NCBI GenBank assembly: GCA_017558145.1
Contig: JAFYWF010000091.1
Span: forward strand, 1 to 53,615
Direction of reading: 5' to 3'
Source: Lachnospiraceae bacterium
GTDB taxonomy: Bacteria > Bacillota > Clostridia > Lachnospirales > Lachnospiraceae
Length of the DNA: 53,615 nucleotides
In this document: positions 27,570-35,278 of the stretch, in pieces
Position numbering within the stretch: position 1 is the stretch's first letter
Layout of the letters: each line of letters opens with the position of its first letter
Notes under the pieces: model-generated
Told to the model about the DNA's origin: nothing
Seen by the model: only the letters and a program-made list of their open reading frames with translations
Databases searched by the model: none
Position numbers and translations under genes: made by a program

Positions 27570-27588
27570 CCGTTTTAGACTGAAACGG
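27570..27588. promoter_or_regulatory. 9-1-9 palindrome in front of the SBP gene, candidate operator
   Basis: CCGTTTTAG-A-CTGAAACGG: 9-bp arms with one mismatch around a central A, so it is a DNA dyad rather than an RNA hairpin. On the minus strand it fills the 17-bp space between a weak TTAGCC and TACAAA, a possible SBP promoter. Confidence 0.4.
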
Positions 27589-27615
27589 CTAAGTACACTC
27601 ATCATTATAATCGAA

Positions 27616-28407
27616 CTATTTACGAACTTCAAGATATTCTTGATATACCTGACCCCAAATATGATTTTTTAATTCCAAGAATTCCGGTGTCATCTTAGTT
27701 TCCTGAGTACGAGGATAAGGAATATTAATATCTACGATTTCTTTAATTCGTCCCGGTCTTGCACTCATAATAATTACTTTCTGTGCTAAAATAATTGCTT
27801 CCTCTACGTCGTGAGTAATAAAGAAACATGTTTTTCTTTCTTTTTCCCATGTTTCTAACAACTCTGTCTGAAGCTGTGTTCTAGTCTGAGCATCCAAAGC
27901 ACCAAATGGTTCGTCCATTAAAAGAACTTCCGGATTTACAGCATAAGCTCTTGCGATTGCCACACGCTGCTTCATACCACCGGATAATTCCTTTGGATAA
28001 TGATTTACGAAATCTTCCAACTGAACCATTTTGATGTATTTCATAGCAATTTCTTCTGCTTCTTTCCCTTTGATTCCTTTTAAGTTAAGACCAAACATAA
28101 CGTTTTTCAAAACTGTCATCCAAGGGAATAACGCATATTGCTGGAATACCACACCTCGTTCTGTACCGGTACCCATAACTTCTTTGCCATCACAGTAAAC
28201 TTTACCTGAGGATGGTTCCAACAAACCTGCAATAATATTTAAAAGTGTAGATTTCCCACATCCGGAAGGACCTACTACACAAATAAATTCATTTTCCATA
28301 ATATCAAGACTTACACCATTTAACGCTATCATTTCGCCATTTCTGGTATTAAACACTCTTCTGACATTATCAATTTTAACTTTTACGCGTCTCTCTTCTC
28401 CTGCCAT
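27616..28407 (-). CDS. ABC transporter ATP-binding protein (SsuB/TauB type)
   Basis: A 263-residue ATPase with Walker A GPSGCGKST (46-54), the Q-loop in FQQYALFPW, signature LSGGMKQR, Walker B VLLMDEPFGALD and the H-loop in FFITHDVEEA. It powers the importer with the adjacent permease and lipoprotein. It overlaps the permease gene by 25 bases, which indicates translational coupling. ATG 28407 follows AAAGGAGA. Confidence 0.95.
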   Translation of the reverse strand: MAGEERRVKVKIDNVRRVFNTRNGEMIALNGVSLDIMENEFICVVGPSGCGKSTLLNIIAGLLEPSSGKVYCDGKEVMGTGTERGVVFQQYALFPWMTVLKNVMFGLNLKGIKGKEAEEIAMKYIKMVQLEDFVNHYPKELSGGMKQRVAIARAYAVNPEVLLMDEPFGALDAQTRTQLQTELLETWEKERKTCFFITHDVEEAIILAQKVIIMSARPGRIKEIVDINIPYPRTQETKMTPEFLELKNHIWGQVYQEYLEVRK

Positions 28408-29159
28408 CCTGTGAATCTCCTTTCAATGTACTTAACAAATTTTTCTACTAACATACCAATAATACCAATGATAATAATGTAAAGTAACATTGGTTCTGAT
28501 TCAAAACTGTTATTCAAAGAACGAATTCTCATACCGAGACCTGCAACCGCTCCTGTAGATTCCGCAGCAATCAATGTTGTTAACGCTGTAGAAGAACCTA
28601 AACGAACTGCAGTAATAATAAATGGTAAAGTAGCCGGAGCAATAACCTTTAAGAAAATGTCTTTGTCTGTTGCTCCTAAAACTCTTGCTGCTTTAATCAA
28701 TGTTTCGTCCACATTCAAAACACCCTGGTAAATAGTTACGGTCATAATTAAGAATGTTGCAATGGTAATAACGATAATCTGTGGTTTTCTACCAACACCG
28801 GCAGAAAGTACGATTAACGGTACATATGCCAACGGTGGAATATTACGAATAAACTGAATCCATGGTTCAATAATATTTCTCACCGGCAAATACCATGCCA
28901 TTAAAATCGCTGTTGGTAAAGATAAAATAAAACCAATAGCAAAACCAGCTGTTACAGAAATTAAACTACTGGAAATATCCTGCCAAAATACACCACGACT
29001 AATCATAGTTTTGATTGCTTTGATTACTACGATGACATTTGGAAAGCTTCGCGCAGTTTTAGGATTGATGGATAGCAATGTCCACAAAACCATAGCTACT
29101 GCCAAGGAAATCAGAAGCCATACTTTTTTGGGAATCTTGCTTGTTGCATTCTTATTCAT
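28383..29159 (-). CDS. ABC transporter permease (SsuC/TauC type)
   Basis: A 258-residue inner-membrane protein with about six helices and the EAA-loop region AARVLGATDKDIFLKVIAPATLPFI (EAA---G pattern) that docks with the ATPase. It forms the channel of the importer with the genes at 27616 and 26472. The gap of about 56 bases after the larA-like gene suggests a shared transcript. Confidence 0.93.
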   Translation of the reverse strand: MNKNATSKIPKKVWLLISLAVAMVLWTLLSINPKTARSFPNVIVVIKAIKTMISRGVFWQDISSSLISVTAGFAIGFILSLPTAILMAWYLPVRNIIEPWIQFIRNIPPLAYVPLIVLSAGVGRKPQIIVITIATFLIMTVTIYQGVLNVDETLIKAARVLGATDKDIFLKVIAPATLPFIITAVRLGSSTALTTLIAAESTGAVAGLGMRIRSLNNSFESEPMLLYIIIIGIIGMLVEKFVKYIERRFTGWQEKRDA

Positions 29160-29215
29160 TTGTTACCTTCCTTTCCTATTTTTATTTAAATAAATAAGAT
29201 CAAAAATATCTCCTC

Positions 29216-30676
29216 TTATACGTTAGAAAGATCATCATCTTTCATACAAAGATGAACTGCTCCAACTTTAAAGGTCTGTGGCAATGCTAAAATCTTAGGA
29301 TTTGCTCCTACATATTTCTTCTTAGCATCTTCCAATGCTTCTTCAATAGTAGCACGTGTTTTTAATCCCATACCTCTTGCAATTCCCGGCTCCTGAGCTC
29401 CAACAATATAAATTGCGGATGTATTCATTTCTGCAATGTGACCACAGCTCATCATAGAAAATGCATGGAATGGATGGAATGCATTTGCAAAACGATATTT
29501 ACGAATATAATCTTCACGAGTTGCAAAATATTCACCATAACGGTCCATATCCGGTAACGTCTGCATAAAGTCATGCTGGAACATATCATATAATTCTCTT
29601 GCATAAGGCCAACGTTCATCATGGAAATATCCGTTACAAATAGAAGAACAAATAATAACACAGTTTTCCTTCATAACTCTCTTATGACGAATTACCTGTG
29701 CAGATAATGCCTGCATCATCTGAATCGGGTTTGTCCCCATACCAACTCCATAGTGGAAGTCCTGAGGCATACCAAATACCATAACATCGTATTTTTCTTC
29801 TGCAAAAGGAACGTAAGTACGTTTATTTGCTACTTCCCAGCTTAATGGCTGCATCACTTTTGCATAACCGGAAAAAATAGCAATCTGACGAGAATATGTA
29901 TCTAATACCGCATCACAACAGAAGAATGGATGACCCATTTTTTCTTCCATATGCATACCGATTTCATCAAATTTTGTTCTCATCAAACTCTTACCTGAAA
30001 CCGGAGTAAAATCACCACGATGCATAACTTTAGGCACATGATGAGATGCAATACTTCTCCAATGTGTAATACCGGTAGAACAATGTTTGTATCCGCCGGA
30101 ATATCCACCATATGGATTTCCTTGTGTATGTCCAATTAAAATCGGAATATCACAATCAAATACATACTTATTCATTAAAACAGGATCACCACGATCTGTA
30201 ACTCCAAGATCTACCATATGATCCGGATCTTCAGAATCGTGAGAAGTAATCTGGTTGGTCCAATAGAATTCATTGAACAACTCTTCTCCTAAAATCTGTT
30301 TCATTTCCCCTACGGTTGCACGTGGATGTAATCCGTTAGAGAACATGAATAAGATATCTTTTTTCTCCACTCCACCTGCATATAATTCATCTAAACAGGC
30401 ACGGATAGAAACTTTTCTATGAGCAGTTGGCTGACAACCACCTTTTACAATATCAGGAATGACAAACACTACTGTTTTCCCGGGTGCTGCTAATTCTTTT
30501 AATGCAGGCATTCCATAAGGATTACGAATAGAATCTAATGTCGCCTGATATAAACTGTCCCAATCCTGAGGTAAGCATTCCGGATCCGGAACTGTCTTGC
30601 CCGGAATAAAAACATCTGTGTTATCCGGCAAATTGGCACTCATAAGACCATGGCCATATTCAAAATCTAGTTTCAT
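29216..30676 (-). CDS. LarA-family nickel-pincer-dependent racemase/epimerase homologue (DUF2088)
   Basis: A 486-residue protein of the LarA superfamily, which racemises or epimerises 2-hydroxy acids using the nickel-pincer nucleotide. SNGLH gives H117 (LarA H108). HTQGNPYGGYSGGYK gives H183 and K197; K197 matches the cofactor-linked K184. H213, 16 residues later, matches the nickel ligand H200. The spacing H183-K197 is four residues longer than in LarA, so a small insertion is inferred. The start is ATG 30676, preceded by AAGGAGA; the frame from 30694 would contain that site. No larB, larC or larE is in the window. The substrate is unknown. Confidence 0.85.
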   Translation of the reverse strand: MKLDFEYGHGLMSANLPDNTDVFIPGKTVPDPECLPQDWDSLYQATLDSIRNPYGMPALKELAAPGKTVVFVIPDIVKGGCQPTAHRKVSIRACLDELYAGGVEKKDILFMFSNGLHPRATVGEMKQILGEELFNEFYWTNQITSHDSEDPDHMVDLGVTDRGDPVLMNKYVFDCDIPILIGHTQGNPYGGYSGGYKHCSTGITHWRSIASHHVPKVMHRGDFTPVSGKSLMRTKFDEIGMHMEEKMGHPFFCCDAVLDTYSRQIAIFSGYAKVMQPLSWEVANKRTYVPFAEEKYDVMVFGMPQDFHYGVGMGTNPIQMMQALSAQVIRHKRVMKENCVIICSSICNGYFHDERWPYARELYDMFQHDFMQTLPDMDRYGEYFATREDYIRKYRFANAFHPFHAFSMMSCGHIAEMNTSAIYIVGAQEPGIARGMGLKTRATIEEALEDAKKKYVGANPKILALPQTFKVGAVHLCMKDDDLSNV

Positions 30677-30686
30677 ACTAATCTCC

Positions 30687-31523
30687 TTACTCACCTAAAT
30701 AGGTGCTGATTATTTCTACATATTCTTCAGGATAAAATCCGATTTCTCCCTGGAAGCGTGTTAATGCAATTAAACCACCATCGATCTCTTCAATAGATGC
30801 CAGCATTTCTGCATTGTCTACTTTTAAGCCACCGCCGTATACTACATCAATTCCTCCTGTCACTTCTTTGACAAAACGAGCAACCTTAGTAATATAGTCT
30901 TTTCCTGCAGGTGTCTTGCCGGGTCCGATAGACCAAATTGGTTCATAACCGATGACAACCTGAGATTTATCAACGCCGTCTAAACCGATTTCCAACTGTT
31001 CTCTCAATACTTCATCCCAATTTTCTAATTCTGTATCTTTTTCACCAATGCAATAAAGAACTTTCATTCCATTTTCCACTGCTAATTTAATTTCCTGATT
31101 CAGAATTCTATTGATTGCTTTGGTATCTGTAACACCAGCTTCTGCTAAAATACCCACTTTATCATTACGTTCTTCACAATGACCAATAATGGTGTAGTTC
31201 ACGTCCATAGCTTTCATAGCAGAAACCGGACGATTGGTAGTGAAAGCTCCAAAATTACCACCTACTGCAGTGTTCATACGATAAACGCTCTGGCAACCTA
31301 CTTTTACGGGACTGTCTTCACATCTTGCAGCTACCGCATTTAACAAGTGAGCTTCCGGAAAATACTGTACAAATTCTACTTTTTCAGAATCATATTTCTT
31401 TAATGCTTCCTGTGTATTTTTAACAATAAAAGTTCCCCATTCATTTAACGCAGCGATACGATTAACACCACCTAATTCTGTAGGTACATCAAAACGTTTC
31501 AAGTTTAAAAATATATGTTTCAT
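30687..31523 (-). CDS. Divergent triosephosphate isomerase family protein
   Basis: A 278-residue TIM barrel. Active-site residues are recognisable: Asn/Lys in FLNLKRF (NWKMN in TIM), His in IIGHCEERN (GHSERR) and Glu in GYEPIWSIGPGKTP. The phosphate loops differ: YGGGLK for YGGSVK, and the C-terminal segment GGLIALTRFQGEIGF in place of GALVGGASL. At 278 residues it is longer than the usual 250. It is probably a specialised paralogue isomerising a triose- or tetrose-phosphate of the local pathway; the housekeeping enzyme should lie elsewhere. It starts 14 bases after the PFK-like gene. Confidence 0.85.
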   Translation of the reverse strand: MKHIFLNLKRFDVPTELGGVNRIAALNEWGTFIVKNTQEALKKYDSEKVEFVQYFPEAHLLNAVAARCEDSPVKVGCQSVYRMNTAVGGNFGAFTTNRPVSAMKAMDVNYTIIGHCEERNDKVGILAEAGVTDTKAINRILNQEIKLAVENGMKVLYCIGEKDTELENWDEVLREQLEIGLDGVDKSQVVIGYEPIWSIGPGKTPAGKDYITKVARFVKEVTGGIDVVYGGGLKVDNAEMLASIEEIDGGLIALTRFQGEIGFYPEEYVEIISTYLGE

Positions 31524-31537
31524 TTTCTACTCTCTCC

Positions 31538-32698
31538 TTATCGCAAAATTGCATAATCAGGAACACGATCCATCATCAATGGCATTGCATAATCGAAGAA
31601 ACGATCATCAATTTTATTTCCTTCTACAATCCATTCCAATGGGAATTTCTTCTCTACATTTGCAACCTTGCTTAATGGCGCTAAGAAAAGATCAAAGGAA
31701 TATTCTTTTCCTCTATGGGCATCAATGGCAACCATAAAATCACTTTCCCCTCTCAGCGCTGCTTCCACGGCATATTTTCCTACTGCATAAGCTTCCATCT
31801 GGTCAGTGCGAGATGCATAAGGAATGGCAGCTCTTCCTAATAATCCCGGTTTTTCTGCTCTGGATTTAATATTTAATTTTTGAATAATATTGTCTGTCAC
31901 ATGCTGTGCGGTTCCTCCGGGAATCATATGTCCGAATCCGTCCACAATACCGGTGGATGCCAATGGTTTTCCATCTAATCCACAAATTCCTTCAGAAACA
32001 GTCACTAACAAACCTTTTCCTTTTGCCCAAGCTTTTTCAATATCTGCCAGCATTTTATCTTCATCTACCAATATTTCCGGTAAATAAGTTAAAACTTCAC
32101 AATTAGTAGCACGAGCTGCTAATGCAGAAGCCGCTGTTACCCATCCGGCATTTCTACCCATTAACTCAAGCACTACCACATGAATTGGTAAACCGGAGGC
32201 ATCTAATGCTAATTCACAGGATGCTTCCGCCGCATATCTGGCTGCAGAACCAAATCCCGGACAGTGATCTGTAATATCCAAATCATTATCCATGGTTTTT
32301 GGAATTCCGATTACTTTTACATCTAAACCTTCTGCCTGTGCAAGCTTACTCACTTTATTGCAAGTATCCATGGAATCATTTCCACCATTGTAAAAGAAAC
32401 AGCCGATTTCAAATTTTTTCAAAGTTTCAATTACCGTAGGATAATCTGCATCTGTAAGCTTTCTTCGACAGGAACCGATTGCAGATGCCGGTGTATGTGC
32501 CAATTTCGCAATCGTAGATGCAGGAACATCTGTCAAATCAATCAAGTCACCTTTTAAGATTCCTTCTGCTCCAAATCTGGCTGCATAAATTTTATCCACT
32601 TTTCCACTGGCACGGGCACCTTCTACTACCCCTTGTAAGGAAGTATTAATTACCGCAGTCGGACCGCCACCATGAGCAACTAAAATATTCACACCCAT
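31538..32698 (-). CDS. 6-phosphofructokinase family protein, pyrophosphate-dependent type
   Basis: A 386-residue enzyme of the PfkA superfamily. GGNDS (105-109) has Asp at the position that is Gly in ATP enzymes, and PKTMDND (133-139) has Lys where ATP enzymes carry Gly. Both are hallmarks of PPi-dependent phosphofructokinases. The substrate region MGRNAGW (180-186) is present. The Asn at the first variable position (GGN rather than GGD) is less usual and may reflect a different sugar phosphate. It lies between aldolase and TIM genes. The ribosome binding site is AAAGGAGAG. Confidence 0.9.
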   Translation of the reverse strand: MGVNILVAHGGGPTAVINTSLQGVVEGARASGKVDKIYAARFGAEGILKGDLIDLTDVPASTIAKLAHTPASAIGSCRRKLTDADYPTVIETLKKFEIGCFFYNGGNDSMDTCNKVSKLAQAEGLDVKVIGIPKTMDNDLDITDHCPGFGSAARYAAEASCELALDASGLPIHVVVLELMGRNAGWVTAASALAARATNCEVLTYLPEILVDEDKMLADIEKAWAKGKGLLVTVSEGICGLDGKPLASTGIVDGFGHMIPGGTAQHVTDNIIQKLNIKSRAEKPGLLGRAAIPYASRTDQMEAYAVGKYAVEAALRGESDFMVAIDAHRGKEYSFDLFLAPLSKVANVEKKFPLEWIVEGNKIDDRFFDYAMPLMMDRVPDYAILR

Positions 32699-32771
32699 TT
32701 TTTCTCTCCTTTATATTCACTTCGTAACTATTAAAAGCAAGCTCGATAATTCGCTTAGCTCTGAATAGATA

Positions 32772-33929
32772 TTAAATGCCTGCTTTCTTATAACGTTCTG
32801 CCATTTCATCTAAGGAAATTGCTTCTACAAGAGGAGCTTTACCAAAGGAATCAAATTCCACAATTAAAGTTCCTACCGCTTCTTTTACTCCTCTTTCCAC
32901 CGCATCAATAATTAATGCTACATCTTCATTTGGAATGTTACCATACATAACAGTATCCATAATTGGTGGTAAGAATACACGTGGATCGAAATCAGCAGTT
33001 TTGCTTTCTAATAATTTCCAAATTGGAACAAGGCTGTCATGTGTTTTTAATTCAGGATTATACCAGAATAATTCACGCAGGTTTCTTGTAACTGCAAGAC
33101 GAATATCTGTATCAACGTTAATTTTAGCGATTCCTAATTTAGAAACTTCTTTTAACTGTTCTTTGGAAATACCATGCGCATTTGTAATGGTTCCGCCTAA
33201 TTCATTAATTTCCTTTACAATATACTGTGGTACTGTAGAAGAACCATGAGAAACCAAGGCACAGAATAAGCCTTCATGGCGTAAACACTCTTTTGTCGCA
33301 ATAGCAATTTCTTTACGGATTTTTGCACCGGCTCCTTTATTTGCACCGTGTTTTGTTCCATAACTGATTGCTAACGCATCACAACCTGTCTTTCTTACAA
33401 ATTCCACTGCATCCATAGGATTTGTATAGGTAGATGTTTCGGAGAATACATGATCTTCTACACCTGCTAAAACTCCTAATTCACCTTCTACACTTACACC
33501 TCTTGGATGAGCCAGTTTTACAACTTCACGGGTAAGTTCGATGTTTTCTTCAAATGGTAAATGAGAACCATCAATCATAACAGAGGTATATCCTCCATCC
33601 ATAGCTGCCAAACAAGCTTCGATGCTCTTACCATGGTCTAAATGCAATGCAATCGGAATAGGACTCTTTTCACCATATTTTCTTACTGCATTAGCAATAT
33701 TATTTGCACCGATTTTTTTGTCTTCTAAGGTTCCGTTAGCAAAATCTGTACGTCCTCCCATAAAGGCATTTGCTAAATCAGCTCCCTGAATAATAGCTGC
33801 AGAACGGAACATTTCATGAACTTCAATCACAGCCTTCGCCTGAGCAACAGCATTTACATTAAATGCACCCTGTGCATAGTTATACTTTTCTGTCGCTTCT
33901 AAAATAGGTCTCAATGGTACAATTGGCAT
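32772..33929 (-). CDS. Class II fructose-bisphosphate aldolase family protein
   Basis: A 385-residue zinc aldolase. Zn ligands are in HLDHG (H99), YGTKHGANKG (H194) and VSHGSSTVP (H228); VEGELGVLAG and NVDTDIRLA (phosphate binding) are also present. It is longer than typical 285-310 residue family members because of a C-terminal extension (about 300-385). The start is ATG 33929 (MPIVPLRPILEATEK), following AAGGAGGA; the open frame from 34109 runs through the promoter. It is the first gene of the long minus-strand locus. The substrate may be fructose-, tagatose- or another ketose-bisphosphate. Confidence 0.92.
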   Translation of the reverse strand: MPIVPLRPILEATEKYNYAQGAFNVNAVAQAKAVIEVHEMFRSAAIIQGADLANAFMGGRTDFANGTLEDKKIGANNIANAVRKYGEKSPIPIALHLDHGKSIEACLAAMDGGYTSVMIDGSHLPFEENIELTREVVKLAHPRGVSVEGELGVLAGVEDHVFSETSTYTNPMDAVEFVRKTGCDALAISYGTKHGANKGAGAKIRKEIAIATKECLRHEGLFCALVSHGSSTVPQYIVKEINELGGTITNAHGISKEQLKEVSKLGIAKINVDTDIRLAVTRNLRELFWYNPELKTHDSLVPIWKLLESKTADFDPRVFLPPIMDTVMYGNIPNEDVALIIDAVERGVKEAVGTLIVEFDSFGKAPLVEAISLDEMAERYKKAGI

Positions 33930-34008
33930 AATTCTTATCCTCCTTAAACTTAAATTATAGGTAAAAAATGACATAAACATACACAATATCATTTTTACAG
34001 TTATATAG

Positions 34009-34037
34009 ATTTTAGCATTTTCCCCAAACAAAGTCAA
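34009..34037 (-). promoter_or_regulatory. Promoter of the aldolase-PFK-TIM-larA-ABC locus
   Basis: TTGACT (34037-34032), 17-bp spacer, TAAAAT (34014-34009) on the minus strand, giving a leader of about 70 nt. Confidence 0.7.
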
Positions 34038-34050
34038 AGAATATGTGGAA

Positions 34051-34068
34051 TTTTTGGTGTTTTTGGTG
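34051..34068. promoter_or_regulatory. Tandem 9-bp direct repeat upstream of the aldolase promoter
   Basis: Two perfect adjacent copies of TTTTTGGTG (minus strand CACCAAAAA), 14-31 bases upstream of the -35 box. The position suits an activator binding site; no factor is known. Confidence 0.4.
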
Positions 34069-34177
34069 TTTTTCATATCTTTTTTTGTATAAATTTTATA
34101 TTCCTTCATTTTGTATCAGAAAACTGTTTTTTCTTCATGAATTAAGTGGAATTCTTATGAAATTTCCTATATACTGA

Positions 34178-34208
34178 TTGATAGTGACTATTTTCAACTA
34201 GTTATATA
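34178..34208 (+). promoter_or_regulatory. Possible promoter of the aldose epimerase gene
   Basis: TTGATA (34178-34183) and TATATA (34203-34208) with a spacer of 17-19 bases depending on the -10 register. It is divergent from the aldolase promoter. Confidence 0.4.
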
Positions 34209-34254
34209 TAGATACAAATGAGAATTAAAATACATGGCAGAAAGGAAGAAACTT

Positions 34255-35136
34255 ATGAGAATAAGTATTACCAATCAAAATTATACAGCCCAAATCGATA
34301 CTATGGGCGCAGAATTAAAATCCTACTGTGATCCTACGGGTAAGGAATATATCTGGAACTCCAACCCGGAATACTGGTTTCGTTCTTCACCGCTGTTGTT
34401 TCCTTCTATCGGAAATGTCAGAGATGGCAAAACCATAATTAATGGAAACGAATACACTATGGACAGACATGGTTTTTGTAAAGATTCTGAATTTATCGTG
34501 TTGGAACAAAGTGAAAACAAAGTTGTGTTCTCTTTTTCTGATAACGAAGCCACAAAGGAAAGTTATCCTTTCTCCTTTGAACTTCGTCTTACTTATGAAT
34601 TACAAGGTGCAAAACTCATCATGACTTATGATGTATATAATAAGGATAACAAAGAGATGATTTACCACATTGGTGCTCATCCGGGATTCAATTGCCCTCT
34701 CTTTGAAGGAGAAACTCTACAAGATTATATCTTAGAATTTGATTGCGATGAAACCCTGGAATCCTATGTATATGATTTGGAAAATCTTTGTTTTTCTTCT
34801 AAAATGAAAGCAAAACATGGCGAACCTGGACGTATCGTGGCTCTCTATCCTGAAATCTTTGATCAGGATGCTCTTTATTTTTATCATACCAATTCCCATG
34901 GGATTTCCCTAAAAAATCCCGCTACCGGAAAAGGAATTCACATGGATTATCCTGATTTTGCTTCTATCGGCATTTGGAGCCCTATTGGTGGAAATGCTCC
35001 TTTAGTATGTTTGGAACCTTGGAATGGCTCCGGTATTTTTGATGATGAAGACGACCACTTTGCTTCCAAACGTGATATTCAGGTTTTAGGGGCCGGTGAA
35101 CAAAAACAATACCAAATTTCTATTTCTATTTTATAA
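34255..35136 (+). CDS. Aldose 1-epimerase family protein (LacX/GalM-like)
   Basis: A 293-residue beta-sandwich mutarotase-type protein with GAELKSY near the start, WNSNPEYWFRSSPLLFPSIG, DRHGFCKDSEF with a catalytic-type His, YHIGAHPGFNCPL with the second His, and LEPWNGSG near the end, as in the LacX/YeaD branch. It interconverts sugar anomers; the specific sugar is unknown. The start is ATG 34255, following AAAGGAAG; the frame from 34234 contains that site. It is the only plus-strand metabolic gene next to the sugar-phosphate locus and is transcribed divergently from it. Confidence 0.88.
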   Translation: MRISITNQNYTAQIDTMGAELKSYCDPTGKEYIWNSNPEYWFRSSPLLFPSIGNVRDGKTIINGNEYTMDRHGFCKDSEFIVLEQSENKVVFSFSDNEATKESYPFSFELRLTYELQGAKLIMTYDVYNKDNKEMIYHIGAHPGFNCPLFEGETLQDYILEFDCDETLESYVYDLENLCFSSKMKAKHGEPGRIVALYPEIFDQDALYFYHTNSHGISLKNPATGKGIHMDYPDFASIGIWSPIGGNAPLVCLEPWNGSGIFDDEDDHFASKRDIQVLGAGEQKQYQISISIL

Positions 35137-35173
35137 AATGAGATAAAAATTCAATGATACTGATTCTTACGAA

Positions 35174-35210
35174 AAAAATAGTGGGGCTGTTTTTCAGTCC
35201 CACTATTTTT
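35174..35210. terminator. Bidirectional terminator between aldose epimerase and clpB
   Basis: Stem AAAAATAGTGGGGCTG / CAGTCCCACTATTTTT with a T5 loop (one G-U pair), with A and T tracts on both sides. It serves both convergent genes. Confidence 0.92.
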
Positions 35211-35278
35211 TATCTTTTTTAACTTTCCTTTTAAATATATAACAACATCAAAAATTCATTCCTTCTAACAAAGCTTCA

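Noticed and set aside
30677..30694. Overlap of the larA-like and TIM genes
   Set aside because: The ribosome binding site AAGGAGA sits inside this stretch, so the start is ATG 30676 and the genes do not overlap.
21291..33929. Sulfoquinovose or taurine degradation locus, suggested by the TauE-like and SsuABC-like proteins
   Set aside because: No sulfo-specific enzymes, sulfite-releasing enzymes or desulfonases are seen. The aldolase and kinase belong to other families than those of the known sulfo-EMP pathway.
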